A program made the position numbers and the translations under genes. Positions 23,340 to 35,788 of a DNA stretch of 64,000 bases are shown piece after piece. Under the pieces are notes generated by a model, which saw nothing but the letters and a program-made list of their open reading frames with translations, searched no databases and was not told the DNA's origin. Source of the DNA: Morella rubra (lineage: Eukaryota; Streptophyta; Magnoliopsida; Fagales; Myricaceae). The DNA lies in NCBI GenBank assembly GCA_003952965.2, contig CM025850.1, positions 34,513,204-34,577,203 on the forward strand. Direction: 5' to 3'. Numbering within the stretch: position 1 is the stretch's first letter; every line of letters starts with the position of its first letter.

Positions 23340-24915
23340 TCACATGACAATCTCTGGTTTCAAAATACTCGATTTTATCTCCTTATGAGGCAGGACAACA
23401 CCCCCATTGCTGTAAATTTCATCAGCCAAGTGGACATCCTCTCCTAAGATTGTCATGTTCTCTACTCGAGCCCACCTCCCAACGGTGGAATGCCATCCAA
23501 TGATACTATTGGAGATGCAAGCATGCTTCTTGACTCGTACTCCACGCATTACAGTACAGCGTGAGAGCCTAACCCCTGACTCAATAACACATCCTGGACC
23601 GATGGCTACATCTGGTCCAATGAGACATCCATCTCCAATTACAGCAGTATCATCAACAATAACATTTCCCATCATTTGAGATCCAGTTGCCAATTTTGCT
23701 GAGGATTTTTTCCGCAAAGAATCCAGGTACAGTCTTAGGCCTGTAATGTAATCCTTTGGCTGCCCAATGTCCATCCAAAACCCAGGTAAAAGCATAGCAT
23801 AGAGCTTCTGGTCTGCTGCAACCTTGGGAAAGACCTCTTTTTCAATTGAAGTGGGCCGCAGCTCAATTCGATCAAGAACAGATGGGTTCAACAAGTAGAT
23901 TCCAGCGTTGATCTTGTTGCCCACAAATATTTGTGGTTTCTCTACAAATTTTTCTACTTTCCCGGTAGTTTCTTCCATAATCACTACACCATATTTTGAA
24001 GGCTCATCCACCTTGAACAAACAAGATATTTCTATTTTCAGTGAGGACAATGGTCTTCTTCTTCCATAAAATAAGAATCAGTTCTACCACTGTTGCAATA
24101 AAGTGAGCAAGAACTGCATATATTTACCTTAGTTACCATAATGGAGGCTTCCCCTCCATGACTTTTGTGGAATTCAATCATTTCTCTTAGTGGGTACTCA
24201 CTTATAACATCGCTGTTAAGGACAAAGAAAGGTTCACCAGAGCCATCAATCAACTTATCCCTTGCTAGAGCTAAAGGACCAGCTGTACCAAGGGGTTCAG
24301 TCTCCTGTGAGCAGGTGATCTTGATCTCAAGCTTTTGCTCGAATTCTTTTAAGAAACTCAGCATAAGCTGCAGAAGGAGAAATGGGCATTACATCCGCAT
24401 GGGCATTCAAAATTTGGCTGCAAGAACGAGTAACGAGATATAAACGAAGTTTCCAGTATATGAGGGATGGAGTAAGTTTACCCCTGGTTGGTAGTTGATG
24501 GCCAAAATCACTTCAGTCACTCCAACAGCTTTGAGAGCTTCAATCTGGTTTGGGAATCAGGAAAGTTCAAGGTGAAAATTAGGAGAAAGAGACAATATTA
24601 CATTTCAGCAAAGATAAGTTAAAAAATGTTTGCTTTTATTAACATCAAAGTTTTATAGATGAACTAATATTTAGTCGGAGATCCATAAGTGCTTGTGTGA
24701 GATGGAAAAGAAGATGAAGAACAGTGGAGAATCTGTTTGAAGTCTTTAAAAGCCAACCGCAAACTATTTTTGAAGAAAAGGAGGTACATGTTCCAAAGAC
24801 AGACCTGATGCAATATCATGGGTTTGTTTGCAAAGTCAACCAGTGGCTTTGGTACACTCAGGGTCAAAGGCCTTAATCGTGTTCCGAACCCTCCAACAAG
24901 AATGAGTGCTTTCAT
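23340..24915 (-). CDS. VTC1: GDP-mannose pyrophosphorylase (mannose-1-phosphate guanylyltransferase)
   Basis: Four coding exons, 24915-24805, 24544-24482, 24367-24128 and 24011-23340, join in phase to 361 residues, the usual plant length. The enzyme makes GDP-mannose from mannose-1-phosphate and GTP in the cytosol for ascorbate synthesis, mannan walls and protein N-glycosylation. The N-terminus has the nucleotidyltransferase signature [11 protein letters not shown] (residues 8-18) and [11 protein letters not shown]. Middle motifs are [22 protein letters not shown] and [15 protein letters not shown], then [20 protein letters not shown]. The C-terminal third is a left-handed beta-helix ([19 protein letters not shown]) ending [11 protein letters not shown], a hallmark of CYT1/VTC1. 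The exon 2/3 join reads INYQPG-LMLSF, where I expected Glu-Val. No frame damage is seen. A 5' UTR intron (donor near 25641, acceptor near 24938) is likely. Confidence 0.96.
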
Positions 24916-25740
24916 GGTTACAGACTAAACCCTCTTTTCCTGTAGTATAAACCATGAGAGTCCGCAAGTAGCTTAATTAACATAGTATCCAAGAAAACAA
25001 GAAACACCAAAGACAGAATAAATATTGAATGGAGAGTCTTTCTTATTAGCTTATAAACTCAAACTGACATCCATTTCTCTAAAAGCTGTGAACTAATAAG
25101 AACCTGTTACAGAGATAAGCCGAATGAACGTTAACACAATCACCAAATGCAGGGCAGTCAGAGTGTGGCTCAGAGAAAAGTTTGCTAATAAACCTGATGC
25201 AATAGAGTCTCAACGACGCTAAGGAAAACACAACAGAATATTCAACTGAGACAAAATTTCAAGTTTTTGTTGGTTAAAGATAAAATTTCTGTCATTGACC
25301 ACCCGTACAGGAGACAACATTTGATGAATAGAAACAATTATAGACGTCCCATAATGTTTCGTTTCCAAGCCAAAACATTCACGAATTAATGCGCAGAGAG
25401 AACAAAATTTAATAATATTCAATGCCCAAAATATGTAATTTATCCTAAAACGGCGTAGATTCAGCAAGAGAAAAACTTAAGGATGTAATCGAGGCAAAAT
25501 TTTACACATACACCTAAGTCGGTTCAAGCTAGCACTAAAATTGCAAGATTCTGAGAAAATTCTTCATAAACAGTGATTACCAAAGCCAGTATAGAATCAA
25601 AATCGTGCCAAAAGCAGATAGCAAAGAAACTCACAGAGAAAGGGAGCGAGGCCGAGAGAGAGGGAGAGAGCTGCTGAGCGTCCCGGTGAGACTGACAGAG
25701 TCACAGAGGGATCGCTTGACAGAGTGCGGTGATTATACAG
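24916..25740 (-). other. VTC1 leader, probable 5' UTR intron and promoter
   Basis: On the minus strand a pyrimidine-rich stretch (CTCTCTCGGCCTCGCTCCC) near 25660 looks like a leader exon. It ends at a good donor (TCTGTGAGTTTC, near 25641) and a good acceptor (CTACAG) lies about 20 bases above the start codon. A TATA-like sequence occurs near 25735. Plants often keep an intron in this leader, but that comes from general knowledge, not transcript data. Confidence 0.4.
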
Positions 25741-25920
25741 TATAAAAGACAAGGGAACATTCCGAGGTTTAAAGAATATTTAGCTGATTCGAGAGATGCG
25801 CTGGAGCGTGTTTTTTTTTTTTTCCTTCGCAAACGTGCGCTGGACCGTATTTCTAATCAGGGTTCGACTGCTGGTTCCTTTTTTTCGACGTCAATCCAAA
25901 AGAGGCTCATATAATTTTGG

Positions 25921-25968
25921 GCGCTTAAAGTTAAAGGTTTATGTCTACGCTTAAAGTTAAAGGTTTAG
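25921..25968 (+). repeat. Short tandem repeat
   Basis: Two copies of CGCTTAAAGTTAAAGGTTTA lie 27 bases apart. They lie upstream of VTC1; no function is evident. Confidence 0.8.
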
Positions 25969-26568
25969 ATATAAAGGAAATTCTTTTCATCTAAAATAAT
26001 ATATAATATTGCCGGATAATTTTTCCAATAATTATTTTGTCGTCTTCAAGAGACTTACATTAGGCCCAAGGGCCAGGGCAGAGGTTGACGACATGATTCG
26101 CAAGGACGTGGGTAGGGTAGCGGGTAGCCCACGGCAATGTTTTCTGATATGGAACTTTCAATGACCTTCGGATGGAACCGAAATTGGTCTCCTGTGAATG
26201 GGGTTGCGCACACTAGGCGTGCATAAAGCAGACCCTTGGATGATCAAGGCACCGACGTACTTGATGATATCTGATGGCCGTTGCAACAATGACGAACGCG
26301 AGTCCGAAATGTCTTCCAGATTTTACTGCTTAGCTTGATGTTTTCCATAGACATGAAGTTTAAAACCCCAGCAAACAGTTAAGGGTATTCATTTTAAGAT
26401 GTTTAGATAGAGGTCGCAACGGTGCAAAAACAAGAACGTGTTGAGCTGAAATTTAACCCAATAGTGGGATGGGAGCGTGTATTTTAAGAAAAGCTATGCA
26501 ATTGAAGAGGATGGATACTGAAAATTTCCCAAAAAAATTTCACATGTTAGAGAAACATCAGCATTCGG

Positions 26569-26605
26569 AAAAAAAAAAAAAAAAAAAAAGAAGAAGAAGA
26601 AGAAC
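26569..26605 (+). repeat. Poly-A followed by (GAA)n
   Basis: A run of about 21 A is followed by AGAAGAAGAAGAAG, just downstream of the CASP-like stop codon in its 3' flank. Confidence 0.9.
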
Positions 26606-26673
26606 AAAGAACGAAGTTAAAAAGGGTGTATTGGCGGCCGTGTTATCTGCAACGGCTGGGGAGCCTCGGTCCT

Positions 26674-29600
26674 CTAAACTGAGGCTAATAGAATCCAGAA
26701 CATCACATGAGATGATATGGCAGTAAGACTCCAGGTGATGAAAGCAAATGCTACAGATATCTGGAACTTGTTGCATGGCAGATGAAGATGCTGCTTGCAG
26801 AAGCCCAGGTCTCTTGAATAGAGAACTGTAATCCCCGCTGATGAACATGCAGCTGCAAGTGTTAAAGTAGCGGTCACCTGCAAATTTTAGAGCACTACTT
26901 GTTAAGCCAACGACTGCATATATTGCCATGAGAAAGCAGGGAAAGTAGCCTTTCCATTTCGCATGGCCATCAATTCTGCACCCACACCAAGCAGCAACAA
27001 TATCCAATTCACAACCAAAGACTTCCAAAGTTGAAAAGGAGAGACCAAAGAGGCATCTGACAGAGTTTAAGAGCCATATCTATGTGCTTGTGAACTTTTG
27101 TGTCTCTGTGGTTTTTCAAACACATGAGACTCCTTAAATCCCATTCTTGGAATTTCAGAAACAAAACTTGCCAAAAGGCACAGAGCTCAAATGCAGATGA
27201 GGATAATAAACTGTGCCCAGACTCGATGCTATTTCACCTAACAACATTTAGTAAGACCACAGCATGCCAAGGCACGGACTCCCGATTGATATTTTATTAA
27301 CTAATAATTAAAGGACACTTGCATGCTATACGACCATCCCTGTTCCCTTGGAGCACATTGGACCAGAAAGCACATATTGCTTCGATATTTGGTTTTTCGA
27401 CATGTAATGGCCAGTCAAACATGGAATCAGATGAAGATTGGTTTAACAGTGGTTCATTAATTTCTCAACTGTGAAGGCTAGTAACATTTGATCTGCTTGT
27501 ACAGAAATCTGTAAGCAGAGTTTTCTGGCCTTAAGAAACGGCCAAACAGCCCATTGGCCCGCGGTGGCCACACTCGTGACTGATATGAACACGAAAAAGA
27601 TCAATGAATACAACATGTAGCAACATATTACTGTGATAACTGCCAGAAATTAGTGAAAAATTGCATATGAAGCATCGGATTTATAATGTTCATACTTTTT
27701 TTCTAGGAAGAAGAATTGTGAGGTAAGGAAATGAAGAGACAGGTTAGATACCCAATCGCCTACAACAAACAGGCTCACTAAGATCGGATTTTGGAGATCT
27801 CTCTTTCTTGTCAAAGCATAAATATCAAGACATGCAAGTCCAAAGCTCCACAGCGCTTGAAGCCCCATTGATGCAATCAGATAGCTGAATAAAAGCACAT
27901 ATATCACAGTAAAAAAGGGTGCAAAAGAATGGTTGCTGAAGTGCAAGGTAGTCTACTTAAGCCCAAAACACACTAAAAAAAAGAACGCATAATGTGTTAA
28001 ATATACTTGAGAAACACCAAGGAAAACTGCTATTGATATGTAAGCATGAATTAAGCAGAATATAAGATGAAGGTCACAGGTTAACTAGCTTGACGCATAG
28101 CATAAGTAATTAGACAAGTGAAAAAAGATTGCAAGTGCATCATTTGTCTAATTCTAAGCTTGCACACACATCATTGACTTCAGCACACTCTTCGCCTCAA
28201 CCTGAAACTTACACATGAGCCTAGAAACTAGATCTCTCTTAGCAAAGAGGTGTACAGATCTACTCAAATTATTTAGCAGCAAATACTTTAGATCCTCTAT
28301 GGTCCATACAACTTTTGAAGAAGACGCCTCAATATACACCTCAGTCACTATTGTTAACAGGCTGCTCAGACACATAGCAAAGAAAACTTCATTTGAATGT
28401 TTAATGAGCTATGGCAATAATTAAGGACTTATCCTGTTTTAGCATTCTCATGATTTCCATCTGATATATCTTTGTCATAATAGCTCATACCATAACAACA
28501 CAAATCTTGGCCAAGGAAATTAATGGGGTGTTTGTTTGCCAAAATTTTGGGGAATATTCTCAAAATTTTGGGAATCTTTACTTTATTGAGATTTATTGGG
28601 GTTTGTGAAAGATGAAGTGTGTATGTGTAAAAGTTAAAAATTTTGGAGTGTGTTTGTTTTGCTGGAAATTTTCATACCCCAAAATATTGGGGCAAGAAAC
28701 GGTACCTAAATCAACTACGTTTATTAATTGGAAAAAACAAGCAGGTTCCGTGAATTTAAATGAGCCTTGATCTGCCAAATGTGCAGTAGTTCATCTGAAA
28801 TAGGTCATTAACACTTGACATCACTATGCTTATGATTCCTGCGGCTGTCCAGCTAGGGGCATTTACGATGGCAATGAACACGGATGCCGAATTAGGTGTT
28901 CCAAGGTATTGTGTTCCCAAAAACTTCCAAATTATAGTAAGCAGTAAGGATGTTGAATATATGGACCAATAAGCCGTTACTATTTACAAGACCCTACTCA
29001 GTGAAACACAGAATCAGCTATCCAAATAGATGTTTAAATTTAGCTTCCTACTTCACTATGCAAACGACTTCGTGGCCTTCAAAGAAAGGGGAAGTTGTCA
29101 GTGAATACAAGGTAAGGTGCCCCTCAATGGTCTTGCCCATCCATAACAGCCGCATTTGTCTGGGACTAAATACTCTGAGCTTACGAATCAATAAGACAAT
29201 GCCAAGTACTCTGTACGATAAGTGGTATCGCTGACTAAGCTTGTAGGTAATGAATGTTAAGTTTTGCCTACAAATTGTTTTAGGAGGGAAAAATAGGATA
29301 CTTCACATTCGAATATCGATAATCTTCTCTCTGTTTTTTTCTTTTTTTTGTTCTTTTTGCCACTTACTATGTGTGTCTCATAGTTTTCCGGCTAAAATCA
29401 GCCAACATGCTACACAAAGTGACTGCGGAAGCAATAATCCATCTATCTTTTCTCATTACTTTCTTCCTTAAATCAACATTTCCAATGAATAACCTCAATG
29501 CAAACGTACTTTTCAAACGTCAAAATAGATCATGCTGAATTTATTGAAGTGAAAAACTAGGATTTACGAAAACGAAATACAACATTCAGTTCTAAGCCCA

Positions 29601-29862
29601 ACCAGTAGTGATCCAACATGTGGCCACTTCTCAAAGGAGATTGATTTCTCGAGTACTATATAATATGAGAAATAAATACAACCAACCAAAAAATTTTGCT
29701 CTGAACAGAGACAAAAGAGAAGAGCAAATACCAGAAGGCAGTGAAGCTAGAAAATCCCAGGGCACTAACCATAACCCCAATTGCCGCAGAAGCAAATGCA
29801 CATTGCCCTACCCTCAACGCAAGTCCACTCACCGACCCCGGCCTCCCTATCAAATCCTTCAT
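26674..29862 (-). CDS. CASPL5B: CASP-like membrane protein, CASPL5B type
   Basis: Exons 29862-29732, 27884-27752 and 26877-26674 join in phase to 155 residues. Junctions are GT-AG; the first splits the Cys codon of TAF-CYL. The protein opens [20 protein letters not shown], typical of the 5B group. It then shows four hydrophobic spans: [51 protein letters not shown] and [20 protein letters not shown]. The Arg in span 1 and Asp in span 3 (GDW) are the conserved residues of the CASP/MARVEL fold. CASP proteins build membrane scaffolds such as the Casparian strip domain, but most CASP-like members have unknown roles. Intron 1 is 1.85 kb and contains a MITE-like relic. The ATG at 29862 is chosen because it gives the family N-terminus; an in-frame ATG seven codons upstream is less likely. 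Confidence 0.93.
28527..28702. repeat. MITE-like relic, copy B, in CASPL5B intron 1
   Basis: It begins GGTGTTTGTTTGCCAAAATTTTGGG and ends near CCCCAAAATATTGGGGC. The left end matches the terminal sequence of the 40.2 kb element, but the interior differs and the right end is imperfect. Confidence 0.4.
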
Positions 29863-31025
29863 TTCCTCTCTCCCTCTCTGCAAATTGCAATATCCAGTGC
29901 CTTTTTTCCCGAGCAGACGGCCCTAAATGGAAACCCTTTACCTCCCAATCTTCACACTAAGGCAGAGGTCTCCAGGTTAGCTCCATCCGTCCAAAATCAA
30001 TCGCACAAAACATGTACATATAGGTTGACGAATATATAGCTATAAGCTTAGAAATTTCGAGGTGTTTGAATTCTTGGCTTTCGATTCGAGAAGACTAAAG
30101 TGAAAGGGTTGAGTTTTGTCCTAAATCATCAGGGTGAAGAAACCCTTAAAAAGATCAGTTCCTCAATCAAATGCCAAATTAACTACTCCGTTTCCTTTTT
30201 TAATTTGTAGCAAATGACGTGTATTGGGCTTTTCCCTTTCTTAAGTAAACGACGTAACAGGTGATGATGTGAATTATCCAGGAGGAAAGAAAAGGTTATC
30301 TATGCCGAATTATGATATTGACGGCCGAATGTCTGTGACGGTCCTACGTGGATTTTTTTGTTTCTTTCTCTCGAGAATTGGACGACCTTTATTTAATGGT
30401 ATTGAAAAAGGTTTTTTAATCCAAATCTTTTTAAAAAAAAATAAAAAAAAAAAAAAAATTTATGAAACCTATAAAAAAATTTATATCCAAACATGATTTT
30501 TTCACACAAAAAATATTTAATTTTTTAATAAAATTTTCTATTAATCATTAACCTTAATTTCTATAAAAAATAATACAAAAAAAAAAACTTTTTACAAATA
30601 TTAGGCTCAAAGCCCAACAGCAAACTTCAGACACTAAAACTAATATCATAGCTCGAATACCGTAAAAATTCTATTTGTTGTTTTCCTTATTTCTGTAGCC
30701 TAACTAAAGTATAGTTTATTTTCCATAACTTGTGCAGTATAGCTGGCATCCCTCGATTTTCTCATATTCAATGTACTATATATTTTATTCTTCCATCAAT
30801 GAAAAGTGTGGCAAATTACACACGGAAATCAATGCGTGTGTTTTCTATACTAACACTTCATAATCAATTACTCCCATCAATATTTTTTTATCAATTGTTC
30901 TCATATTTTCCTTCTTCTTACGTCTAATTGCACCACAGTCCTTGAAGTATAAAAAAATTACAAATAGGATCTCGAGGTCAGAAAATCAATAATTAGCTCT
31001 TGAAGTCGATATTTCGTGAAAAGTA
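29863..31025. other. CASPL5B promoter and spacer to the copia element
   Basis: The first 200 bases are the likely leader and promoter of the minus-strand CASP-like gene, with TATA-type sequence around 30031-30040. The rest is AT-rich with A/T homopolymers (30430-30600) and no gene-like frame. Confidence 0.45.
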
Positions 31026-31294
31026 TAAAAGGAAACAAATCTTATTGATTGAGGAGTCAAAGGAGTCAACTTGATAAGACAACACCTATCTACCATGACA
31101 GCTACTCTATGCAACGGTCAAGACAAATCACAAAAGGAAAGCTTTAAAGTTCAACGTTCGGAAATAGCAAGCTGTCATCTTACAATTTGTACTATTGCCT
31201 TTTTTGTCTCTAGTCAATCTCTATTTAAAACCTATCAATAACACACTCCTTACGGAGAGAATTTTATTCAACATCTTTCTTCTTTCTTTCTTTA
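31026..31294 (+). repeat. 5' LTR of copia element
   Basis: It begins TAAAAGGAAACAAATC and ends TTTCTTTCTTTA, directly before the primer-binding site. An internal CTATTTAAAACC is a candidate TATA region. Confidence 0.9.
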
Positions 31295-31306
31295 TGGTAT
31301 CAGAGC
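31295..31306 (+). other. Primer-binding site (tRNA-iMet)
   Basis: TGGTATCAGAGC is the standard plant copia primer-binding site, complementary to the 3' end of initiator Met-tRNA. It abuts the 5' LTR. Confidence 0.9.
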
Positions 31307-31424
31307 TTTTTTTTTCTATAGCCTACGCTAAAAAGGTATTGATCGTGGCCTAATCTCAAAAAGCCTACGTCTTTCACCTACTTCTCAAAAACTGCAAAAC
31401 AAAAACCACCTAACCAAACCTACA

Positions 31425-34400
31425 ATGGCGTCACCTGCAAATATCAGCACTTCCATTCAGCATCGTCTGACTCCGAACAATTACCGATACTGGAAGGCTC
31501 AAATGCTAGTGCTCACTGCAACTCATGATTCTCTGGGTGTTCTGACTGGAGCGGAGCAACAACCACCTCAGACCATTGCTGCCTCAAGTTCCACCAGTAC
31601 GGAATCTGCAGCCCCAAATCCTGAGTTCAAAAAATGGATGAAGAAAGACCTGCAACTCAAAGATTGGATTATGGGGACTTCGAGTGATGAGTCTCTCAGC
31701 ATCATTGTTGACCTTGACTCTGCCTCTAGTATGTGGTCTGCATTAAAGGAAGCCTATGCTAACACTTCACATGAAATGAGGTTAAATCTCCAACAGCAAC
31801 TTCATAACATTAAGCAAAAGCCTGAGGCCTCCATCAATGACTATCTGCGAGATTTTAAAAAATTATCCGATAGTCTTGTTGCCATTGGGTATCCTGTTGA
31901 TGACAAAAAAAAGGTTTTTTATCTTCTTCGTGGTCTTGGATGTGACTTTTTACCATTTGTTTCCTCCATGATGCGTCCTCCTTCTCCACCCTTCAATGAG
32001 GTAATCCCATTGCTCATAAGTTTTGCTGATCATATACGTGAAGATGATGTTACTGCAGGATCACATTCTGCATTTTATGGCCAAAGAAACAAAAAGAAAA
32101 ATCAGCATCATAGGTCAGCCACTAAGTCTGGACCTCCCTCCTCCAAAGATAAATCTTCTACCACAAATTCCTATAGACCAACTACCCCCAATTCACCTGC
32201 TCAAGGTTCAAAGGATCATGATTCCACTTTTGTTGTCCGTTGCCAAATCTGTAAAAAACTTGGCCTTGAGGTTCGTGTTTGTTGGTGGAGATATGACCAA
32301 TCAAAAACAGAGGATGATGCAGAGGAAGCTTTTGCTTCCTTAACCCTCCAAGATGGTGCTGATGACAATAAGTGGACACCCGACACTGGTGCTTCTGCTC
32401 ATATGACATCCAACAAAGGTATTCTTCACAACTTAAAACCCTACTGCGATAGTGATAGGGTTATGGTTGGTAATGGTGTTTTACTTCCTATTACACACAT
32501 TGGTGATGCATCTGTTATTTCTGGCAAACATACTATCCATTTAGACAATGTCCTGGTTGTTCCTGATCTAGAAAGAAATTTATTATCTATTGGACAATTA
32601 ACCGCTGATTACCCCTTTCATTGTGATTTTCATGGTGTTGGTTTTGTTATTAAGGAACAGGACACCAACAGGATCATTATGAAGGGAACTAGAAGAGGCA
32701 ACTTCTACACAATAAAGGCCTTACCAGAAGCTCACTACTCGATGCGGTTTCAGGCAGTGGATGGTACTTTGTGGCATCAACGCTTAGGTCATCCCAAGCT
32801 TCTGCTGTCACAATGTTACATTCCAAAGGCCTAATTAAAATAAAGGGCAAGAGTTCGCAAAACTTTTGTGACAGTTTCCAATTAGGCAAATTTAGAAAAT
32901 TACCTTTTCTTCATGGTTTGAGAACTGATTATGCTTTTTTGGAAAAACTACATTGTGATTTATGGGGACCTGCCCCTATTTTATCTCATGCTCATTTCTC
33001 TTACTATGCTGTGATTATTGATGATTATAGTAGATATGCTTGGCTTATACCTCTGCGAAAGAAATCTGATTTTTTTGGGGAATTCAAAAAATTCTTGGCT
33101 TTCATTGAACGCCAATTCCCTAAAAGACTCAAAATTTTCCAATCCGATGGTGGCGGAGAATTTTGTACATCTACCTTTGGATCTCTTTTACAAGATAAGG
33201 GTATTACCCATCATATCTCTTGTCCCCATACACCTCAACAAAACGGCTTGGCGGAGCGACACCACCGAATCTTTCGTGAACTTGGTCTTACTATGCTATA
33301 TCACAGTAGCATGCCAAAAAAGTATTGGGTGGAAGCTTTCTCCACGGCGGTATTTCTTCTTAACCATCTTCCTTATGTTGCTCTTAAAAATGTTTGACCA
33401 TACTCTATGTTCTTCAATCGGGAGCCGAATTATGGTAGTTTGCGTGTTTTTGTTTGCAAATGTTTTTCTTATGTATGGGATACCAAACGGAACAAATTTG
33501 ATCCAAAATCCTTACCTTGTATTTTTATGGGATATAGTTTGCAACATAAAGGGTATATTTGTTTGCATCTTCCCACTAACCGCACCTATATCTCCCGCCA
33601 TGTGGCTTTTGCTGAACAATATTTTCCTTTCAAAAATTTATCTGTGTCCCACTCTAACACTTTTTCCCCCACCATAATCAGCACTTTTACCGAATGGCAT
33701 GACGCATCTTCTATTCAAATTCAAAATGAAAGCAATATTAGGGAACTAAATTCTCAGGTAGAACTCTATGTTCCACCTATTCTTCCTCTTACTGAGCTTG
33801 TGCAGGAACCTTCCAACCCTGTGGTACCCCTTTCAACGGACCAATCTCTTCATGATCCCACTCCACATATTGATCCTGTCCTTCCACAAGTTCCTGTCCA
33901 TTCCATGACTACCAGAAGCAAATCAGGTATAATCAAACTCAATCCTAAGTACGCCAATCTTCATTGCCTCCATCCGATTCCTCAAGAACCAAAAACAGTA
34001 AAGATAGCTTTACAACATGAGGGATGGATGCAAGCCATGCATGAGGAATTGGATGCGTGTAGGAAAAATAAAACATGGACCTTAGTTCCTCGAGAGTCTC
34101 ATATGCGTGTTATAGGAAACAAATGGGTTTTTAATACAAAATTAAATAGTGATGGTTCCCTTCAATGATTGAAAGCACGTCTCATTGCTAAAGGTTTTAA
34201 TTAAATCGATGGTGTCGATTATCATGAAACTTTTTCCCCAGTTATTAAACAAGGCACCATTCGTGTTGTTCTTTCTATCGCTCTTGCACAAAATTGGACT
34301 ATTCGGCAATTAGATGTCAAAAATGCTTTTCTCCATGGTTTTTTACCTGAAACAGTTTTTATGGACCAACCCAATGGACTTTCTAATCCCAAGTTTCCTA

Positions 34401-35569
34401 ATCATATATGCAAACTTAACAAGGCTCTCTATGGACTCAAACAAGCTCATCGAGCTTGGTTTTCTCGATTTAGTACCTATCTCAAACATTTTGGCTTCCA
34501 ATGTAGCTTGGCTGATCCCTCTTTATTTATCTATAACAATACCTCGATATGCTTATTTTACTCCTATACGTGGATGATATTATACTGACAAGATCCAACC
34601 AAGCTCCCATCACTACCTTTATCCGTTCCTTGCACAAGGAATTTGACATGAAGGATCTTAGTTAATCTCCATTATTTTCTAGGTGTGCAGGTAACCAAGA
34701 ACATGAATGGTCTTCATCTCTCTCAAACCAAATATGCTCTTGATGTGATCAAGCGTGCTAATATGGAAGGATGTAAACCCACAAAGACACCGATGTCTAC
34801 CAAGAAAAATGTGCACCCGGATGACACTCCCTACTCTAACGCCACCCATTATCGCAGCATTGTTGGGGCTTTACAATATTTGACATTTACTCGTCCTGAT
34901 ATATCGTATTGTGTCAATTATGTTTCCCAATTTATGCACTCTCCTACTAATGAGCATTTTCAGCTTGTGAAGCGTATCCTTAGGTACATCCATGGCACTG
35001 CTGATCTCGGTATTCAACTTTACTCAATAAATTTCATGCGGTTATTTGCCTTTACCGATGCCGATTGGGGTGGTTGCACTACTACACGTCGATCCATCTC
35101 CGACTACTGCACCTTCTTTGGTTGCAATATCATTTCCTGGTCTGTAAAAAAATAACATACTGTGTCCCACTCCAACACCGAGTCTGAGTATCGTGCTATG
35201 GCCAATGCCGCTGCAGAATTAACTTGGTTAACGTATCTTCTACTGATCTGAATGTGACTCTCTACCAAACCAACTCTCTTTTGTGACAACAAGAGCGCGC
35301 TTCACTTAGCTAAAAACCCAGCGCACCATGCAAGAAGTAAGCATATCGAATTAGATGTGCATTTTGTTCATGAAAAGGTCCTCAATGGTGATTTGGTTAC
35401 TCGGTTTACATCTTCTCAACATCAGACGGCAGATATATTTACGAAAGCCTTATCACGCCCTCAGTTTGAATTTCTGCGCACCAAACTCAATCTGGTTCCC
35501 CAGATTCGTTTGAGGGGGGATAAAAGGAAACAAATCTCATTGATTAAGGAGTCAAATAAGTCAGCTTGA
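31425..35569 (+). pseudogene. Copia gag-pol polyprotein, disrupted
   Basis: Gag starts at 31425 (MASPANISTSIQHRL, NYRYWKAQM). The zinc knuckle near 32243-32284 reads C-x2-C-x4-L-x4-C, with Leu in place of the His. Protease DTGASAHMT is near 32382. The GAG-pre-integrase motif LWHQRLGH is followed by a frame change and a stop at 32832. Integrase (32771-33397) keeps LHCDLWGP, SDGGGEF and NGLAERHHR. In-frame stops lie at 33395, 34166 and 34202. Reverse transcriptase has WVFNTKLNSDGS and [15 protein letters not shown], but its YVDD is out of frame with the preceding block at about 34560. The terminal RNase H part keeps GALQYLTFTRPDI and CDNKSALHLAKNP, again in broken frames. Several independent lesions mean no functional polyprotein is made. 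Confidence 0.93.
35511..35520 (+). other. Polypurine tract of copia element
   Basis: TGAGGGGGGA lies directly before the 3' LTR, the expected site for plus-strand priming. Confidence 0.8.
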
Positions 35570-35788
35570 TAAGGCAACACCTATCTACCATGACAGCTAC
35601 TCTATGCAACGGTCAAGACAAATCACAAAAGGAAAGCTTTAAAGTTCAATGTTCGGAAATAGCAAGTTGTCATCTTACAATTTGTACTATTGCCTTTTTT
35701 GTCTCTAGTCAATCTCTATTTAAAACCTATCAATAACACACTCCTTATAGAGAGAATTTTATTCAACATTTTCTTCTTTCCTTCTTTA
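35521..35788 (+). repeat. 3' LTR of copia element
   Basis: It is collinear with the 5' LTR from TAAAAGGAAACAAATC to TTCCTTCTTTA. Differences cluster in the first 60 bases and near the end. Confidence 0.9.

Larger units (their letters stand above)
31026..35788 (+). mobile_element. Ty1/copia LTR retrotransposon, decayed
   Basis: A 4.76 kb element has two LTRs of about 269 bases, a primer-binding site complementary to initiator Met-tRNA, a purine tract, and a single gag-pol region in copia order (protease, integrase, reverse transcriptase, RNase H). The LTRs differ at about a dozen sites by eye (about 95 percent identity), so insertion is not recent. The ends read TAAAAGG...CTTTA rather than TG...CA. 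I see no target-site duplication: the five bases before are AAGTA and after are GATGC. Confidence 0.95.
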
